Under the pieces are notes generated by a model, which worked only from the letters and a program-made list of their open reading frames with translations, made no database searches and was not told where the DNA came from. The translations under genes and the position numbers were made by a program. Below, one piece after another: positions 7,906-18,896 of a stretch of DNA of 64,000 bases; positions within the stretch are counted from its first letter, which is position 1, and every line of letters starts with the position of its first letter. This DNA is from Nocardioides sp. (GTDB taxonomy: Bacteria > Actinomycetota > Actinomycetes > Propionibacteriales > Nocardioidaceae): positions 1-64,000 of the forward strand of contig NZ_JASEEQ010000012.1 of the NCBI RefSeq assembly GCF_030019515.1, given 5' to 3'.

Positions 7906-9855
7906 GTGAGCATTCTCGACGACGCCCGGGCAGGTATGAACCCCTCGATCCGGCCCCAGGACGACCTGTTCGGCCACGTCAACGGCCGCTGGCTGGACGA
8001 GACCGACATCCCGGCCGACCGGTCCAGCTGGGGACCGTTCGTCCAGCTCGCCGACATCGCCGAGGCCCAGGTCCACGAGATCATCGAGGACCTCGCGCGG
8101 CAGGTCGCCGCCGGCGAGCCGGTCGACGACGACGCCCACAAGATCGGGGACCTGTTCGCGTCGTTCATGGACGTCGAGACGATCGCGCGCAAGGGCCTGC
8201 GCCCGGTCCGGCCGCTGATCGAGGCGGTCGCCGGGCTGCGCGACGTCCGCGACCTCGCGGCCTTCCTCGGGGAGTTCGAGCGGATCGGCGGGCACGGCAT
8301 GTTCGGGTCCTACGTCGACACCGACTCGAAGGACTCCGACCGCTACCTGTTCAACCTGGTGCAGGGCGGGCTGGGGCTGCCCGACGAGTCCTACTACCGC
8401 GACGAGAAGTTCGCCGAGATCCGGGAGAAGTACGTCGCCTACCTCACGACCCTGTTCGGCCTGGGCGAGCACCCCGACCCGGCGGCCGCAGCCGCGACCG
8501 TGCTCGCCATCGACACCCGGCTGGCCGCCGGGCACTGGGAGCGCGCCGAGACCCGCGACGTCCAGAAGACCTACAACCTGCTGACCAAGGCCGAGCTGGT
8601 CGAACTCGGCCCGGCCTTCGACTGGGACGCCTACGTGACGAACCTCGGCGGCAACGAGGAGACGCTCGCGGAGGTGTGCGTGCGGCAGCCGTCGTACTTC
8701 ACCCACCTCTCGACGGTGCTCGAGGAGGTCCCGCTCGACGAGTGGCGTGAGTGGCTGCTCGCGCACGTCCTGCGCGCGGCGGCCGCCTACCTCACCGACG
8801 ACTTCGTCGAGGCGAACTTCGACTTCTACGGCCGCACCCTCAGCGGCACGCCCGAGCTGCGCGCCCGCTGGAAGCGCGGGGTCGCCCTGGTCGAGGGCGC
8901 GATCGGCGAGGCGGTCGGCAAGGAGTACGTCGCCCGCCACTTCCCGCCGCACTCCAAGGCGATGATGGACGACCTGGTCGCGAACCTGCTGGCCGCCTAC
9001 CGCCAGTCGATCTCCCGGCTCGACTGGATGACCGAGGAGACCAAGCAGCGCGCGTACGAGAAGCTCGAGACGTTCCGGCCCAAGATCGGCTACCCGGAGA
9101 AGTTCCGGGACTACTCCGCGCTCCGGGTCAGCCGCGACGACCTGCTCGGCAACGTCGCCGCCGCCTCCGCGTTCGAGACCGACCGGCAGCTCGCCAAGAT
9201 CGGCTCGCCCGTGGACCGCGACGAGTGGTTCATGCTGCCGCAGACCGTGAACGCCTACTACAACCCGGGCACCAACGAGATCTGCTTCCCTGCCGGGATC
9301 CTCCAGAAGCCGTTCTTCTCCCCGGACGCCGACGACGCCGAGAACTACGGCGGCATCGGTGCTGTCATCGGCCACGAGATCGGGCACGGCTTCGACGACC
9401 AGGGGGCGCAGTACGACGGCAGCGGGAACCTGCACGACTGGTGGACCCCGGACGACAAGGCGGCCTTCGAGGTGAAGTCGAAGGCGCTGATCGAGCAGTA
9501 CGACGGCTTCGAGCCCCGGTCGCTGCCCGGGGAGCGCGTCAACGGCGCGCTCACGGTCGGCGAGAACATCGGCGACCTCGGTGGGCTGACCATCGGGCAC
9601 ACCGCCTACCTGATCGCCCGCGGCGGCAGCGCGCCGACCGAGGACCGACGCAAGGTGTTCCTGAACTGGGCGTACTGCTGGCGGACCAAGCGGCGCAAGG
9701 AGCAGGAGCAGCAGTACCTCACGATCGACCCGCACTCGCCGGCGGAGTTCCGCGCGAACATCGTGCGCAACCTCGACGAGTTCCACGAGGTGTTCGGCAC
9801 CGCCCCCGGTGACGGGCTGTGGCTCGACCCGGAGGACCGCGTCCGCATCTGGTAG
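7906..9855 (+). CDS. M13-family zinc metallopeptidase (neprilysin/PepO type)
   Basis: A 649-residue endopeptidase related to PepO and neprilysin. The zinc site is explicit: H490-E-I-G-H494 and the downstream E553-N-I-G-D, which supplies the third ligand; VNAYYNPGTNEICFPAGIL just before is the family's substrate-binding NAYY element. No signal peptide or membrane anchor is present, so unlike neprilysin it should be cytosolic, as in PepO. GTG 7906 is chosen because TACTGT lies seven bases upstream and the extra residues of the longer frame do not resemble the family. Likely role is degradation of short peptides. It ends before a hairpin facing a convergent gene. Confidence 0.93.
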   Translation: MSILDDARAGMNPSIRPQDDLFGHVNGRWLDETDIPADRSSWGPFVQLADIAEAQVHEIIEDLARQVAAGEPVDDDAHKIGDLFASFMDVETIARKGLRPVRPLIEAVAGLRDVRDLAAFLGEFERIGGHGMFGSYVDTDSKDSDRYLFNLVQGGLGLPDESYYRDEKFAEIREKYVAYLTTLFGLGEHPDPAAAAATVLAIDTRLAAGHWERAETRDVQKTYNLLTKAELVELGPAFDWDAYVTNLGGNEETLAEVCVRQPSYFTHLSTVLEEVPLDEWREWLLAHVLRAAAAYLTDDFVEANFDFYGRTLSGTPELRARWKRGVALVEGAIGEAVGKEYVARHFPPHSKAMMDDLVANLLAAYRQSISRLDWMTEETKQRAYEKLETFRPKIGYPEKFRDYSALRVSRDDLLGNVAAASAFETDRQLAKIGSPVDRDEWFMLPQTVNAYYNPGTNEICFPAGILQKPFFSPDADDAENYGGIGAVIGHEIGHGFDDQGAQYDGSGNLHDWWTPDDKAAFEVKSKALIEQYDGFEPRSLPGERVNGALTVGENIGDLGGLTIGHTAYLIARGGSAPTEDRRKVFLNWAYCWRTKRRKEQEQQYLTIDPHSPAEFRANIVRNLDEFHEVFGTAPGDGLWLDPEDRVRIW

Positions 9856-9877
9856 CCGCGGCTCGCCGTAGCGCTCC

Positions 9878-9927
9878 GGGAGGTCATGCGGGGGGTGCTA
9901 CCTGCGGCTCCGCCCGCATGACGTCCC
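9878..9927. terminator. Hairpin between convergent genes
   Basis: Arms GGGAGGTCATGCGGG (9878-9892) and CCCGCATGACGTCCC (9913-9927) pair with one mismatch. It lies between the stops of the M13 peptidase gene and the convergent secreted-protein gene, so it probably terminates in both directions. Confidence 0.55.
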
Positions 9928-9972
9928 GCGGCTCCGACCAGGCCGGCAGCCGGCCGCGGAAGCGGCACCGGC

Positions 9973-10545
9973 TCACTCGAAGCGCAGGACCGACATCGTC
10001 CAGTCGTCGATCCAGCCCGAGTCGGTGCTCGAGTTGCCGGTGGTGCTGGCCTGGATCGCCAGGATGTGGGTGCCCTTGCCGATCCTGGTGCAGAACTGGG
10101 CGGAGTCGCCGTGGTAGCTCGCCTCCGAGGTGAACGCGAACGGGCTGCCGTTGTCGGCGTACGGCGCGGCCGGCACGCCGTCCTTGTGCAGCTCCAGGCT
10201 CATCCAGCCGCTGCCGGTGTAGTAGGTCTCGGCGGTGAACGTGACCAGGACGGTGTCGGTCCCCTTCGGCGGCCCGGTGAGCGCCACCTGGGCGCCGGTC
10301 ACCGCGACGTCCGCCCCGGCGGTGCCGGCGAACGAGAACGGATCGGCGGAGAGCCGGGTGCTCAGCTTCTTCAGGGCGCCGCCGTCGCACTTGACGGGGG
10401 CGGTGGCCTTGGCGACCACCCGCTGGCCCACGGGGGGAGCGGGCCGGTCGGAGCTGGCCGTGCTGGTGGTGGTGGCACCGCCGACCAGACCGAGGGTGGC
10501 GAGGCTGGCGACGGCGGCGAAGGCGAGGGTGCGCTGGTTGCTCAT
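9973..10545 (-). CDS. Secreted protein of unknown function
   Basis: A 190-residue exported protein. ATG 10545 follows the ribosome binding site AGGAG at a normal distance; residues 1-32 form a Sec signal peptide (SNQRTLAFAAVASLATLGLVGG). The mature part is rich in Ser, Thr and Gly with alternating hydrophobic residues, and the C-terminal 100 residues (GTDTVLVTFTAETYY... SGWIDDWTMSVLRFE) read like a beta sandwich. Two Cys residues (in VKCDGG and QFCTRI) could form a disulfide. I do not recognise a family. It is divergent from recQ and convergent with the M13 peptidase gene. Confidence 0.72.
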   Translation of the reverse strand: MSNQRTLAFAAVASLATLGLVGGATTTSTASSDRPAPPVGQRVVAKATAPVKCDGGALKKLSTRLSADPFSFAGTAGADVAVTGAQVALTGPPKGTDTVLVTFTAETYYTGSGWMSLELHKDGVPAAPYADNGSPFAFTSEASYHGDSAQFCTRIGKGTHILAIQASTTGNSSTDSGWIDDWTMSVLRFE

Positions 10546-10610
10546 CGGTGCTCCTGCTGGTGGGGCGGCCCGCCCGTACGAGCCGCGTCGGACCTGAGGA
10601 GGAGGGACGG

Positions 10611-12830
<2,220 letters not shown>

Positions 12831-12869
12831 CCCCGGTCGGGTCGCCGGGGAGGCGGTACCACCACGCCG

Positions 12870-12962
12870 TTCCTAGCGTGGCAGGGCCTGCGGACCGACC
12901 CGGAGGGCTGGTCGCGGCGGGTCGTCGGGTTCCTCGACGACGCCCTGGCCGCGTCCCGCTGA
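12870..12962 (+). pseudogene. Probable C-terminal remnant of a hydrolase-like gene
   Basis: In the same frame as recQ, after its stop, the DNA stays open for 43 codons. The last 30 codons, ending at TGA 12962, read FLAWQGLRTDPEGWSRRVVG then FLDDALAASR, which looks like the C-terminus of a hydrolase or similar enzyme. There is no start codon or upstream domain, so this seems to be a gene remnant, or else the tail of a readthrough product. Low certainty. Confidence 0.3.
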
Positions 12963-12985
12963 GCCCGGTGCGGCAGGCTGGTCGC

Positions 12986-13657
12986 ATGACCCACGAAGAC
13001 GGCCGGCAGGACGACGATCACCGGGCCGCTGAGCTGGGCGACCGGCTGGCCGCCTGGCTCGAGGAGCTCGGCCTCGGCGCGCACCTGGCCGCGGCCGGGT
13101 TGCCGACCTTCGAGCGCGACGAGCAGGGCCGGGTCGCGTGGACCGACCCGAACACCGGCCTGCCGATGACCAGCGTGCAGCTCGAGGATCTCGAGCAGCT
13201 GCTGCGCAGCCAGGGCTCCGACCCGCAGCACGCCGTACCGGTGCAGCTGGTGCAGATCGCCCGCCGGGCGCGGGTGCGCCAGGAGCTGGTCGACAGCCCC
13301 TGGTACGACTACGAGTCGCTGGCCGAGCTGCGCGGCACCTCCGTCGACGCGACCCGGTTCGCGGTGCACAAGGCCGGCGGCGAGCACCGACTGCTCGTGG
13401 TCGCGGTCGACGAGCGCACCCTGGTGCCCGCCTTCCAGCTGACCCCCGAGGGCAACCTGCGGCCCGAGCTCGGGCCCGTGCTCGAGCCGCTGCTCGCCGC
13501 CCGGATGGATGCGTGGCAGGCGTGGGCGTGGCTCACCCGGCCGGCCGGGCTGCTCGGCGGCGAGGTCCCCGAGCGCGCGGCTGCCGACCCCGAGCTGGCC
13601 GAGGTCGTGCAGCGCGCGGCCGCCCGGCTGGCCGAACGGGTCAGCGCCCGGCCCTGA
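12986..13657 (+). CDS. Xre/MbcA/ParS antitoxin-like protein without adjacent toxin
   Basis: A 223-residue protein. The second half matches the architecture of Xre/MbcA/ParS-type antitoxins: a helix-turn-helix-like stretch (SPWYDYESLAELRGTSVDAT), then the toxin-binding-like segment VPAFQLTPEGNLRPELGPVL with MDAWQAWAWLTRPAGLLGG. The first 90 residues are acidic and not recognised. Such proteins are normally followed by a RES-domain toxin that destroys NAD; none is here, since the next gene is a convergent acyltransferase whose stop overlaps this one by 17 bases. It could be an orphan antitoxin or a regulator. ATG 12986 is preceded by CAGGCT at six bases. Confidence 0.6.
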   Translation: MTHEDGRQDDDHRAAELGDRLAAWLEELGLGAHLAAAGLPTFERDEQGRVAWTDPNTGLPMTSVQLEDLEQLLRSQGSDPQHAVPVQLVQIARRARVRQELVDSPWYDYESLAELRGTSVDATRFAVHKAGGEHRLLVVAVDERTLVPAFQLTPEGNLRPELGPVLEPLLAARMDAWQAWAWLTRPAGLLGGEVPERAAADPELAEVVQRAAARLAERVSARP

Positions 13658-14957
13658 CCGCGCGGCTCTCCGCCCCGCCGGCCGCGCCCCTGGCCTCCGA
13701 GCTGTCGTCGAGGGCGTCGAGGTCATCGAGCACGTAGTGCTCGTAGTAGTCACGCGGCCGCCCGGAGCGGTCCATCGTGGCCAGCAGCCGCAGCCCGGCC
13801 GCCTCGACGGTGCGGGAGCTGAGCCAGGCCAGCGCCGTGCTCGGCACGGCGACCAGCACCGCGGACCAGAGGAAGAACGAGCCGGACCGGGCCTCGGGCA
13901 GCAGCCCGTGCGAGCCCAGGAGCCGCATCACCGGCTCGTGGATGAGGTAGACGCCGTACCCGAGGGAGCCGACGAACGCCAGCGGCCGCCACTCGAAGGC
14001 CCGCGACCAGGGACCCTCGTGCAGCACGATCCCGGCCAGCAGCGTCGCCACCGCCGCGGAGTAGAGCGGGTGCCACCACTCGCTGAGGGCCGGTACGTCG
14101 AAGGGCCGGCTCAGCACGAGTACGCCGAGCGCCACCAGGCCGACGAGGCCGAGGGCCGCCCGCGACCTGCGGCCCAGCCGGACCCCGGCCGCGACCAGCA
14201 CGCCCAGGCCCATGCCGAGGGCGAAGTCGACGCCGCGCGACGGCGCGGAGTACCAGACCGACCAGTTCTCGGGGTCCTGGGTCGTCAGCACCGTGGCCCA
14301 GAGCAGGTAGCCGACCCCGACGGCCGCGCACAGGACCGGCAGCGCCGAGGCGATCGCGAGCCGGGCCGGCCGGCTCTCGCGGCCGCGCACCGCGCGGTTG
14401 ACGAGCGGGACCGCGAGCGCCATCAGCACGTAGAAGTGGAACTCCACGGCCAGCGACCAAGCGGGCCCGTCGGTCCAGAAGATGTACTGGTCGCTGTAGA
14501 TCTGCGTGAACGTCAGGTGCGTCACCAGGTCCTGCCAGTGCCCGGGCAGGGTGGGGTTGGTGACCGCCCAGACCACGAGCACGATCGTGGCGTACAGCGG
14601 GAACAGCCGCGCCATCCGGCGCAGCAGCAGCACCCGGCCGGGCCGGCCGGCGGCGCCGTCGGCGCAGGCCCGGGCCACCGGGAGCCACAGCACCAGCCCG
14701 GAGAGGACGAAGAACATGTCCACGAACAGGTCGGTGCCCAGCATCAGCTGGTGGGCGGTGCCCGACCAGGGCCAGGCGGACTCCGGCCCGGTCCGGTTGT
14801 GCTGATAGGCGTGGAAGACCACGACGCAGAGCGCGGCCAGCCCGCGCAGCCACCCGAGCGGGTACTGCGGGCGGCGGCCGGCGCCGGCGGGCGCGGTCGG
14901 GGCGCTGACCGCGTCGGTCTGCTCGCGGGTCAGGGTGGACGTGCCGGACCCGGTCAT
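13641..14957 (-). CDS. Acyltransferase-3 (OafA/YrhL-type) membrane protein
   Basis: A 438-residue multispanning membrane protein that probably transfers an acyl group to a surface glycan. About ten hydrophobic segments are visible; the family signature LRGLAALCVVVFHAYQHNR (about residues 37-55) includes the conserved His. The C-terminal tail is cytosolic and rich in Asp, Arg and Ala. ATG overlaps the stop of the upstream glycosyltransferase (ATGA at 14954-14957), so the two are co-translated and the acyl acceptor is probably the glycan made by that enzyme. The 3' end overlaps the convergent antitoxin-like gene by 17 bases. Confidence 0.85.
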   Translation of the reverse strand: MTGSGTSTLTREQTDAVSAPTAPAGAGRRPQYPLGWLRGLAALCVVVFHAYQHNRTGPESAWPWSGTAHQLMLGTDLFVDMFFVLSGLVLWLPVARACADGAAGRPGRVLLLRRMARLFPLYATIVLVVWAVTNPTLPGHWQDLVTHLTFTQIYSDQYIFWTDGPAWSLAVEFHFYVLMALAVPLVNRAVRGRESRPARLAIASALPVLCAAVGVGYLLWATVLTTQDPENWSVWYSAPSRGVDFALGMGLGVLVAAGVRLGRRSRAALGLVGLVALGVLVLSRPFDVPALSEWWHPLYSAAVATLLAGIVLHEGPWSRAFEWRPLAFVGSLGYGVYLIHEPVMRLLGSHGLLPEARSGSFFLWSAVLVAVPSTALAWLSSRTVEAAGLRLLATMDRSGRPRDYYEHYVLDDLDALDDSSEARGAAGGAESRAVRAGR

Positions 14958-16909
14958 GCCGTCACCTCCAGATCGCTGCGTCGGTCGCCGGGGTCGCTGG
15001 TGTCGGTCGGGTCGGTGCTGCCGGTGCTGCCGGTGCTCGCGGCGCTGCGCGGGGTGACGACCCAGCGCCGCTCGCCGCGCAGCTGCTTGAGGTGGGCCAC
15101 CCGGTTCACCACGTTCTTCAGCTCGGTGTAGAAGAGGAGGTTGGCCAGCGCCGCGCCGACGAACCAGCGGCGGTGCCGCCGTACGTCGGGAGCGGCCAGC
15201 CGCCACGCCGCCGCGGTCTGCAGCGGGCCGGAGACCGTCGTGAAGAGCGTCAGCAGCAGGAACATCGGCGAGCTGAGGTCGAGGCCGCCGTCGCGCCAGG
15301 CGTAGAAGCCGAGCAGCGGCCACGCGGTGAGCGCGACCCAGGGGTAGGCCTCCCGCCAGCCGAGCAGGTAGAGCACGCCGAGCCGCTGGCGCACGGTGAG
15401 GACCGGCGAGCGGAGCACTGTCCACAGGTGCCGGCAGGAGACCTGGAACCAGCCCTGCGCCCACCGCAGCCGCTGGTTCCACAGCGTGCGCGGGGTCTCG
15501 GGGGCGAGCTCGTGGCTGACCAGGCCGGGGTCGTTGACGATCCGGCCGCCCGCCTCGAGCACCCGGACCGACGCCTCGATGTCCTCGGTGAGGAACGAGC
15601 CGCGCAGCCGGATCCGCTCGAGCGCGGAGGAACGCCAGTAGCCGTTGGAGCCGCCGAAGATGCCGAAGCCGAACAGCCGGGCGCGCCCGGGGTGCGCGAC
15701 GGCGTAGATCTGCTCGAACTCGACGGCGACCAGCCGGGCGAGCGCCGAGTCGGCGCCGTTGCGGATCACGCAGTGCCCCTGCACGACGTCCGCGCCGTCG
15801 GCGATCCAGCGCCAGGCACGGTCGAACGCGCCCGGCATCGGGTGATGGTCGGCGTCGAAGATGCCGACGAACTCGCCGTCGGCGACCCGGAGCGCGGCGT
15901 TGACATTCTGCGCCTTCGAGGTGCTGTCGGGGACCTTGAGCACCAGCAGGTCCGGGTGCCGCGCGCCCAGCGCGGCGAGGTCCTCCTCCACCGCGAGCCG
16001 GACCGGGGTGTTGTAGGCGAGGACCACCTGCAGGCCACCGGCGTACTCCTGGGCGAGGAACTGCTCGACGGTCTCGAGGATCGTGTCCGCCTCGTTGGGC
16101 AGGTACGCCGCGATCACGGCGGTGGCGCGTGGTGCGGGCGCGTCCGGCGGGGCCGGCGGCAGCTCGGGGTCGACGGCGTGCGAGCACTCGGCCCAGATCA
16201 GTGCGGCCGTGCCGGCGAGTGCGGTGACCAGGGTCCAGTACACGACGCCGGAGAGGTCCAGGCCAAGGCTGTAGAGCCCCACGAGCGCGAGGAACGGGAC
16301 GACGGCGACGCCGACGGTCGCGAGCAGCACCTGGCGGCCGGCGGTCCAGAGGTTGACCCGGGGGCGGCGCCGGCGCACGTGGGCGCCCTGGAGGCGGGGC
16401 TGCAGGTCGCGCTCGCGCACCGACTCCGCCGCGGCGTCGGCGGCATGCCGCTCGGCCTGCGCGGGGTCCTGCTTGCGGGAGATGTGCGCCCAGCCGACGC
16501 CGAGGTCGACGACGCCCGCCGGGTCGTCCCGGTCGGCGAGGGCGTCCAGCACCTCGACGGCGTGGTAGGCCATCTCCTGCAGCCGCGCCGGCCGGGCCGC
16601 GCGGTCCTCGCGGCGCAGCCGCAGCGTGAGCCGGTCGTCGCCGGTCGCGGCGACCAGCTCGCCGGGCTGCAGGAAGCGGGTCAACCGCTCCGCGGCCGCG
16701 CGGACCACCTCGGCGGGCGGCCGGATCCGGGTGGTGACGTCGTTGCCGGGCAGCGCCCACACCGGGTCGATGACCGCGACGATCTCGCGACGCTGAGGGC
16801 GCGGCAGGACCAACCGGCTGTGGACCGGTGACGAGACGACCTCGTCGGGGGAGCCGACCCGGCCGTGCGCGGGCGCGGTCGGTGAGCGGCGGTCGAGGGT
16901 GAGGGACAC
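14954..16909 (-). CDS. Processive glycosyltransferase family 2 with degenerate GGDEF-like N-terminus
   Basis: A 651-residue membrane glycosyltransferase. The GT2 catalytic domain starts near residue 262 (ATAVIAAYLPNEADTI), with D352-A-D354, T441-E-D443 and Q479-RLRW483, the processive cellulose/hyaluronan-synthase pattern; hydrophobic segments precede it (192-240) and follow it (after 510). Residues 44-145 look like a degenerate GGDEF domain (AAAERLTRFLQPGELVAATG, then DDRLTLRL and later VVDLGVGWA), lacking the GGDEF signature, so it may sense rather than make cyclic di-GMP. GTG 16909 has AAAGG upstream and begins the conserved MSLTLDRRSP. It is coupled to the acyltransferase gene. Confidence 0.82.
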   Translation of the reverse strand: MSLTLDRRSPTAPAHGRVGSPDEVVSSPVHSRLVLPRPQRREIVAVIDPVWALPGNDVTTRIRPPAEVVRAAAERLTRFLQPGELVAATGDDRLTLRLRREDRAARPARLQEMAYHAVEVLDALADRDDPAGVVDLGVGWAHISRKQDPAQAERHAADAAAESVRERDLQPRLQGAHVRRRRPRVNLWTAGRQVLLATVGVAVVPFLALVGLYSLGLDLSGVVYWTLVTALAGTAALIWAECSHAVDPELPPAPPDAPAPRATAVIAAYLPNEADTILETVEQFLAQEYAGGLQVVLAYNTPVRLAVEEDLAALGARHPDLLVLKVPDSTSKAQNVNAALRVADGEFVGIFDADHHPMPGAFDRAWRWIADGADVVQGHCVIRNGADSALARLVAVEFEQIYAVAHPGRARLFGFGIFGGSNGYWRSSALERIRLRGSFLTEDIEASVRVLEAGGRIVNDPGLVSHELAPETPRTLWNQRLRWAQGWFQVSCRHLWTVLRSPVLTVRQRLGVLYLLGWREAYPWVALTAWPLLGFYAWRDGGLDLSSPMFLLLTLFTTVSGPLQTAAAWRLAAPDVRRHRRWFVGAALANLLFYTELKNVVNRVAHLKQLRGERRWVVTPRSAASTGSTGSTDPTDTSDPGDRRSDLEVTA

Positions 16910-17013
16910 GGCGGGACCTTTCGGTTCGGGCGGACGCGCACGTCCCGGGTCGGCGGGTGGGTGCGCGGGCGGACGACGCCGGCGCGGCCGGGCCTGGCGG
17001 TGCGCAGGGGTAG

Positions 17014-17066
17014 GTCGGCGGGTGCTCGGCGGGCGGTCGGCGGGTGCTCGCCGGGCGGTCGGCGGG
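17014..17066. repeat. 22-bp tandem repeat upstream of the glycosyltransferase gene
   Basis: GTCGGCGGGTGCTCGGCGGG and variants repeat with a 22-bp period (17014, 17036, partial at 17058). The gap 16910-17298 (389 bp) between the exporter and the glycosyltransferase holds this repeat and the palindrome at 17246; I see no gene in it. Confidence 0.6.
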
Positions 17067-17245
17067 ACCGTAGGAAAGGCGCGCTGCGTGAGTCGCGCTC
17101 GTCCTCCACCGTGTCGAGGTCGGGCCCGCGATTGCAAGCCGAGGCCGGGGTGGTTCGCGTCACGAGACCGCCGTCACGCGCCGGGGCCCGCTCAACGGCC
17201 CGCGCGCTCACCGAACTCTCACGTCGCTCTCAGGTGGACCCGGAG

Positions 17246-17259
17246 TAGAACGCGTTCTA
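17246..17259. promoter_or_regulatory. Perfect palindrome resembling a KstR-type operator
   Basis: TAGAACGCGTTCTA is a 14-bp perfect palindrome that fits the TnnAACnnGTTnnA pattern bound by KstR, the TetR-family regulator of sterol catabolism in mycobacteria and rhodococci. It lies 40 bases after the exporter stop and 337 bases before the glycosyltransferase start. No sterol genes are in the window, so the regulator is unknown. Confidence 0.4.
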
Positions 17260-17298
17260 GTAACCGCCGATCGCCGGGCGGGTGCTGGTCCGAGGCGG

Positions 17299-18798
17299 CT
17301 AGTGGCCGGCGCCGAGGGTCGGGTCGGCCGGGACGACCTTGCGGCGGGGCAGGAAGAACGCCGGCACCAGGACCAGCGCGACCATGACCGTCGCGACCAC
17401 GAACACGTGGGCGAACGCGTCGGCGAGGCCGGCGACGAAGCCGACGGGGTCGGTCGGGTCGAGGTCGATGGTGCCGTTGGTGAGCAGCACCGAGAAGACC
17501 GCCGTACCGATGGAGGCGGCGACCTGCTGGACGATGTTCATCAGCGTGGAGCCGCGGGCGATCGTGTGCTCGCGCAGCGTCGCGAGCGCGGCGGACATGA
17601 TCGGCATCATCGTGCCGCCCATGCCGAGGCCCATCACGAACAGGGCGGCGAGGAGGTAGGCGTACGACGTGCCCTGGTCGAGCTGGGTGAACATGCCCAT
17701 GCCGACCGTGATCACGGCGATGCCGGTCAGCACGATCTTGCCGGGACCGATGCGGTCGGCGAGCACGCCCGCGATCGGCATCGTGATCATCGCGCCGATG
17801 CCCTGCGGCGCCAGCAGCACACCGGCGCCGAGCGCGTCCTCGCCGCGCACCGACTGGAAGTACAGCGGGAACAGCAGGCTGGCGCCGAAGAACGCGATCG
17901 CGAACAGCGACATGGCCAGCACGGCGGCCGTCATCGTGGGGTTGCCGAACAGCCGCAGGTCGACCAGCGGGTGGAGGTTGCGGTGGTTGAGGGCCCAGGG
18001 CACGAAGGCGGCGATCAGCAGCAGGCCGACGAGCGCGGGAGCGACCACCTCGGTCGTCCAGAGGGTGCCGTGCTCGTCGCGAGCCCCGGGGATCGAGGAG
18101 ACGCCGTACAGGAACGCGGCGAGGCCGGGTGAGAGCAGCAGCATGCCGAGCCAGTCGAAGGTCTCCGACGGCTCGACGTGGTCGCGCGGCAGCACGATGG
18201 CCGCGTAGGCCAGGGCGCCGATCCCGATCGGGAGGTTGATCAGGAAGATCCAGTGCCAGCTCGCGGAGTCGATCAGCGCGCCGCCGAGGATCGGGCCGAA
18301 GATCGGGCCGAGCAGCATCGGGATGCCGAGCACCGCCATCACCCGGCCGACCCGCTCCGGGCCGGCGGCCCGGGTCAGGATCGTCATGCCCAGCGGCATC
18401 AGCATGCCGCCGCCGATGCCCTGCAGCACTCGGAAGGTCACCAGCATCTCCAGTGACGTGGCGGCCGCGCACAGCACGGACCCGGCGGTGAACAGGAGGA
18501 CGGCGAGCAGGTAGAGGCGCTTGGTGCCGAACCGGTCGGCGGCCCAGCCGGTCAGTGGGATCACGCTGGCCAGCGCCAGCGTGTAGCCGGTCATCGTCCA
18601 GGCGACCTCGGCCGAGGTGGCGTCGAACTCGCGCTGGAAGGTCTGCAGCGCGACCGAGACGACCGTGATGTCGAGGATCGACATGATCGCGCCGAGCACG
18701 ACCACGCCGGCGACCATCAGCACCCGGCGGTCGAGGCCCTCGGGAGGGGCGTCGGTGGCTGGGGCCTGGGCGGTGTTCTCGTCCTGGGTCTCGGTCAC
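17299..18798 (-). CDS. MFS drug exporter, DHA2 type
   Basis: A 499-residue proton-coupled exporter with about 14 predicted membrane segments. LDITVVSVALQTFQ (segment 1) and ADRFGTKRLYLLAV (motif A) are clear, as is GGMLMPLGMTIL in segment 5. A short hydrophilic N-terminus (TETQDENTAQAP) is cytosolic. The GTG start at 18798 has TAGCCT six bases upstream on the minus strand, with no ribosome binding site. It stands alone between glutathione peroxidase and a 389-bp gap. It is only distantly similar to the exporter at 1861-3294, so the two are not a recent duplication. Substrate unknown. Confidence 0.88.
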   Translation of the reverse strand: MTETQDENTAQAPATDAPPEGLDRRVLMVAGVVVLGAIMSILDITVVSVALQTFQREFDATSAEVAWTMTGYTLALASVIPLTGWAADRFGTKRLYLLAVLLFTAGSVLCAAATSLEMLVTFRVLQGIGGGMLMPLGMTILTRAAGPERVGRVMAVLGIPMLLGPIFGPILGGALIDSASWHWIFLINLPIGIGALAYAAIVLPRDHVEPSETFDWLGMLLLSPGLAAFLYGVSSIPGARDEHGTLWTTEVVAPALVGLLLIAAFVPWALNHRNLHPLVDLRLFGNPTMTAAVLAMSLFAIAFFGASLLFPLYFQSVRGEDALGAGVLLAPQGIGAMITMPIAGVLADRIGPGKIVLTGIAVITVGMGMFTQLDQGTSYAYLLAALFVMGLGMGGTMMPIMSAALATLREHTIARGSTLMNIVQQVAASIGTAVFSVLLTNGTIDLDPTDPVGFVAGLADAFAHVFVVATVMVALVLVPAFFLPRRKVVPADPTLGAGH

Positions 18799-18896
18799 CG
18801 GACGAGGCTAGGTGGGACCCCTCGACGGCCGCACCCTACTTTCGGCTGGCGCTGGTGTGCGCTCGATCACCAGCGGAGTGCAAGGTGCCGGTGGGC

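Noticed and set aside
13641..16760. One very long minus-strand frame joining the acyltransferase with upstream sequence
   Set aside because: Only the part from ATG 14957 looks like protein; the upstream part is an out-of-frame shadow of the glycosyltransferase gene.
16681..17211. A 176-codon minus-strand frame upstream of the glycosyltransferase
   Set aside because: It overlaps the glycosyltransferase in another frame and is Arg/Pro-rich without any motif.
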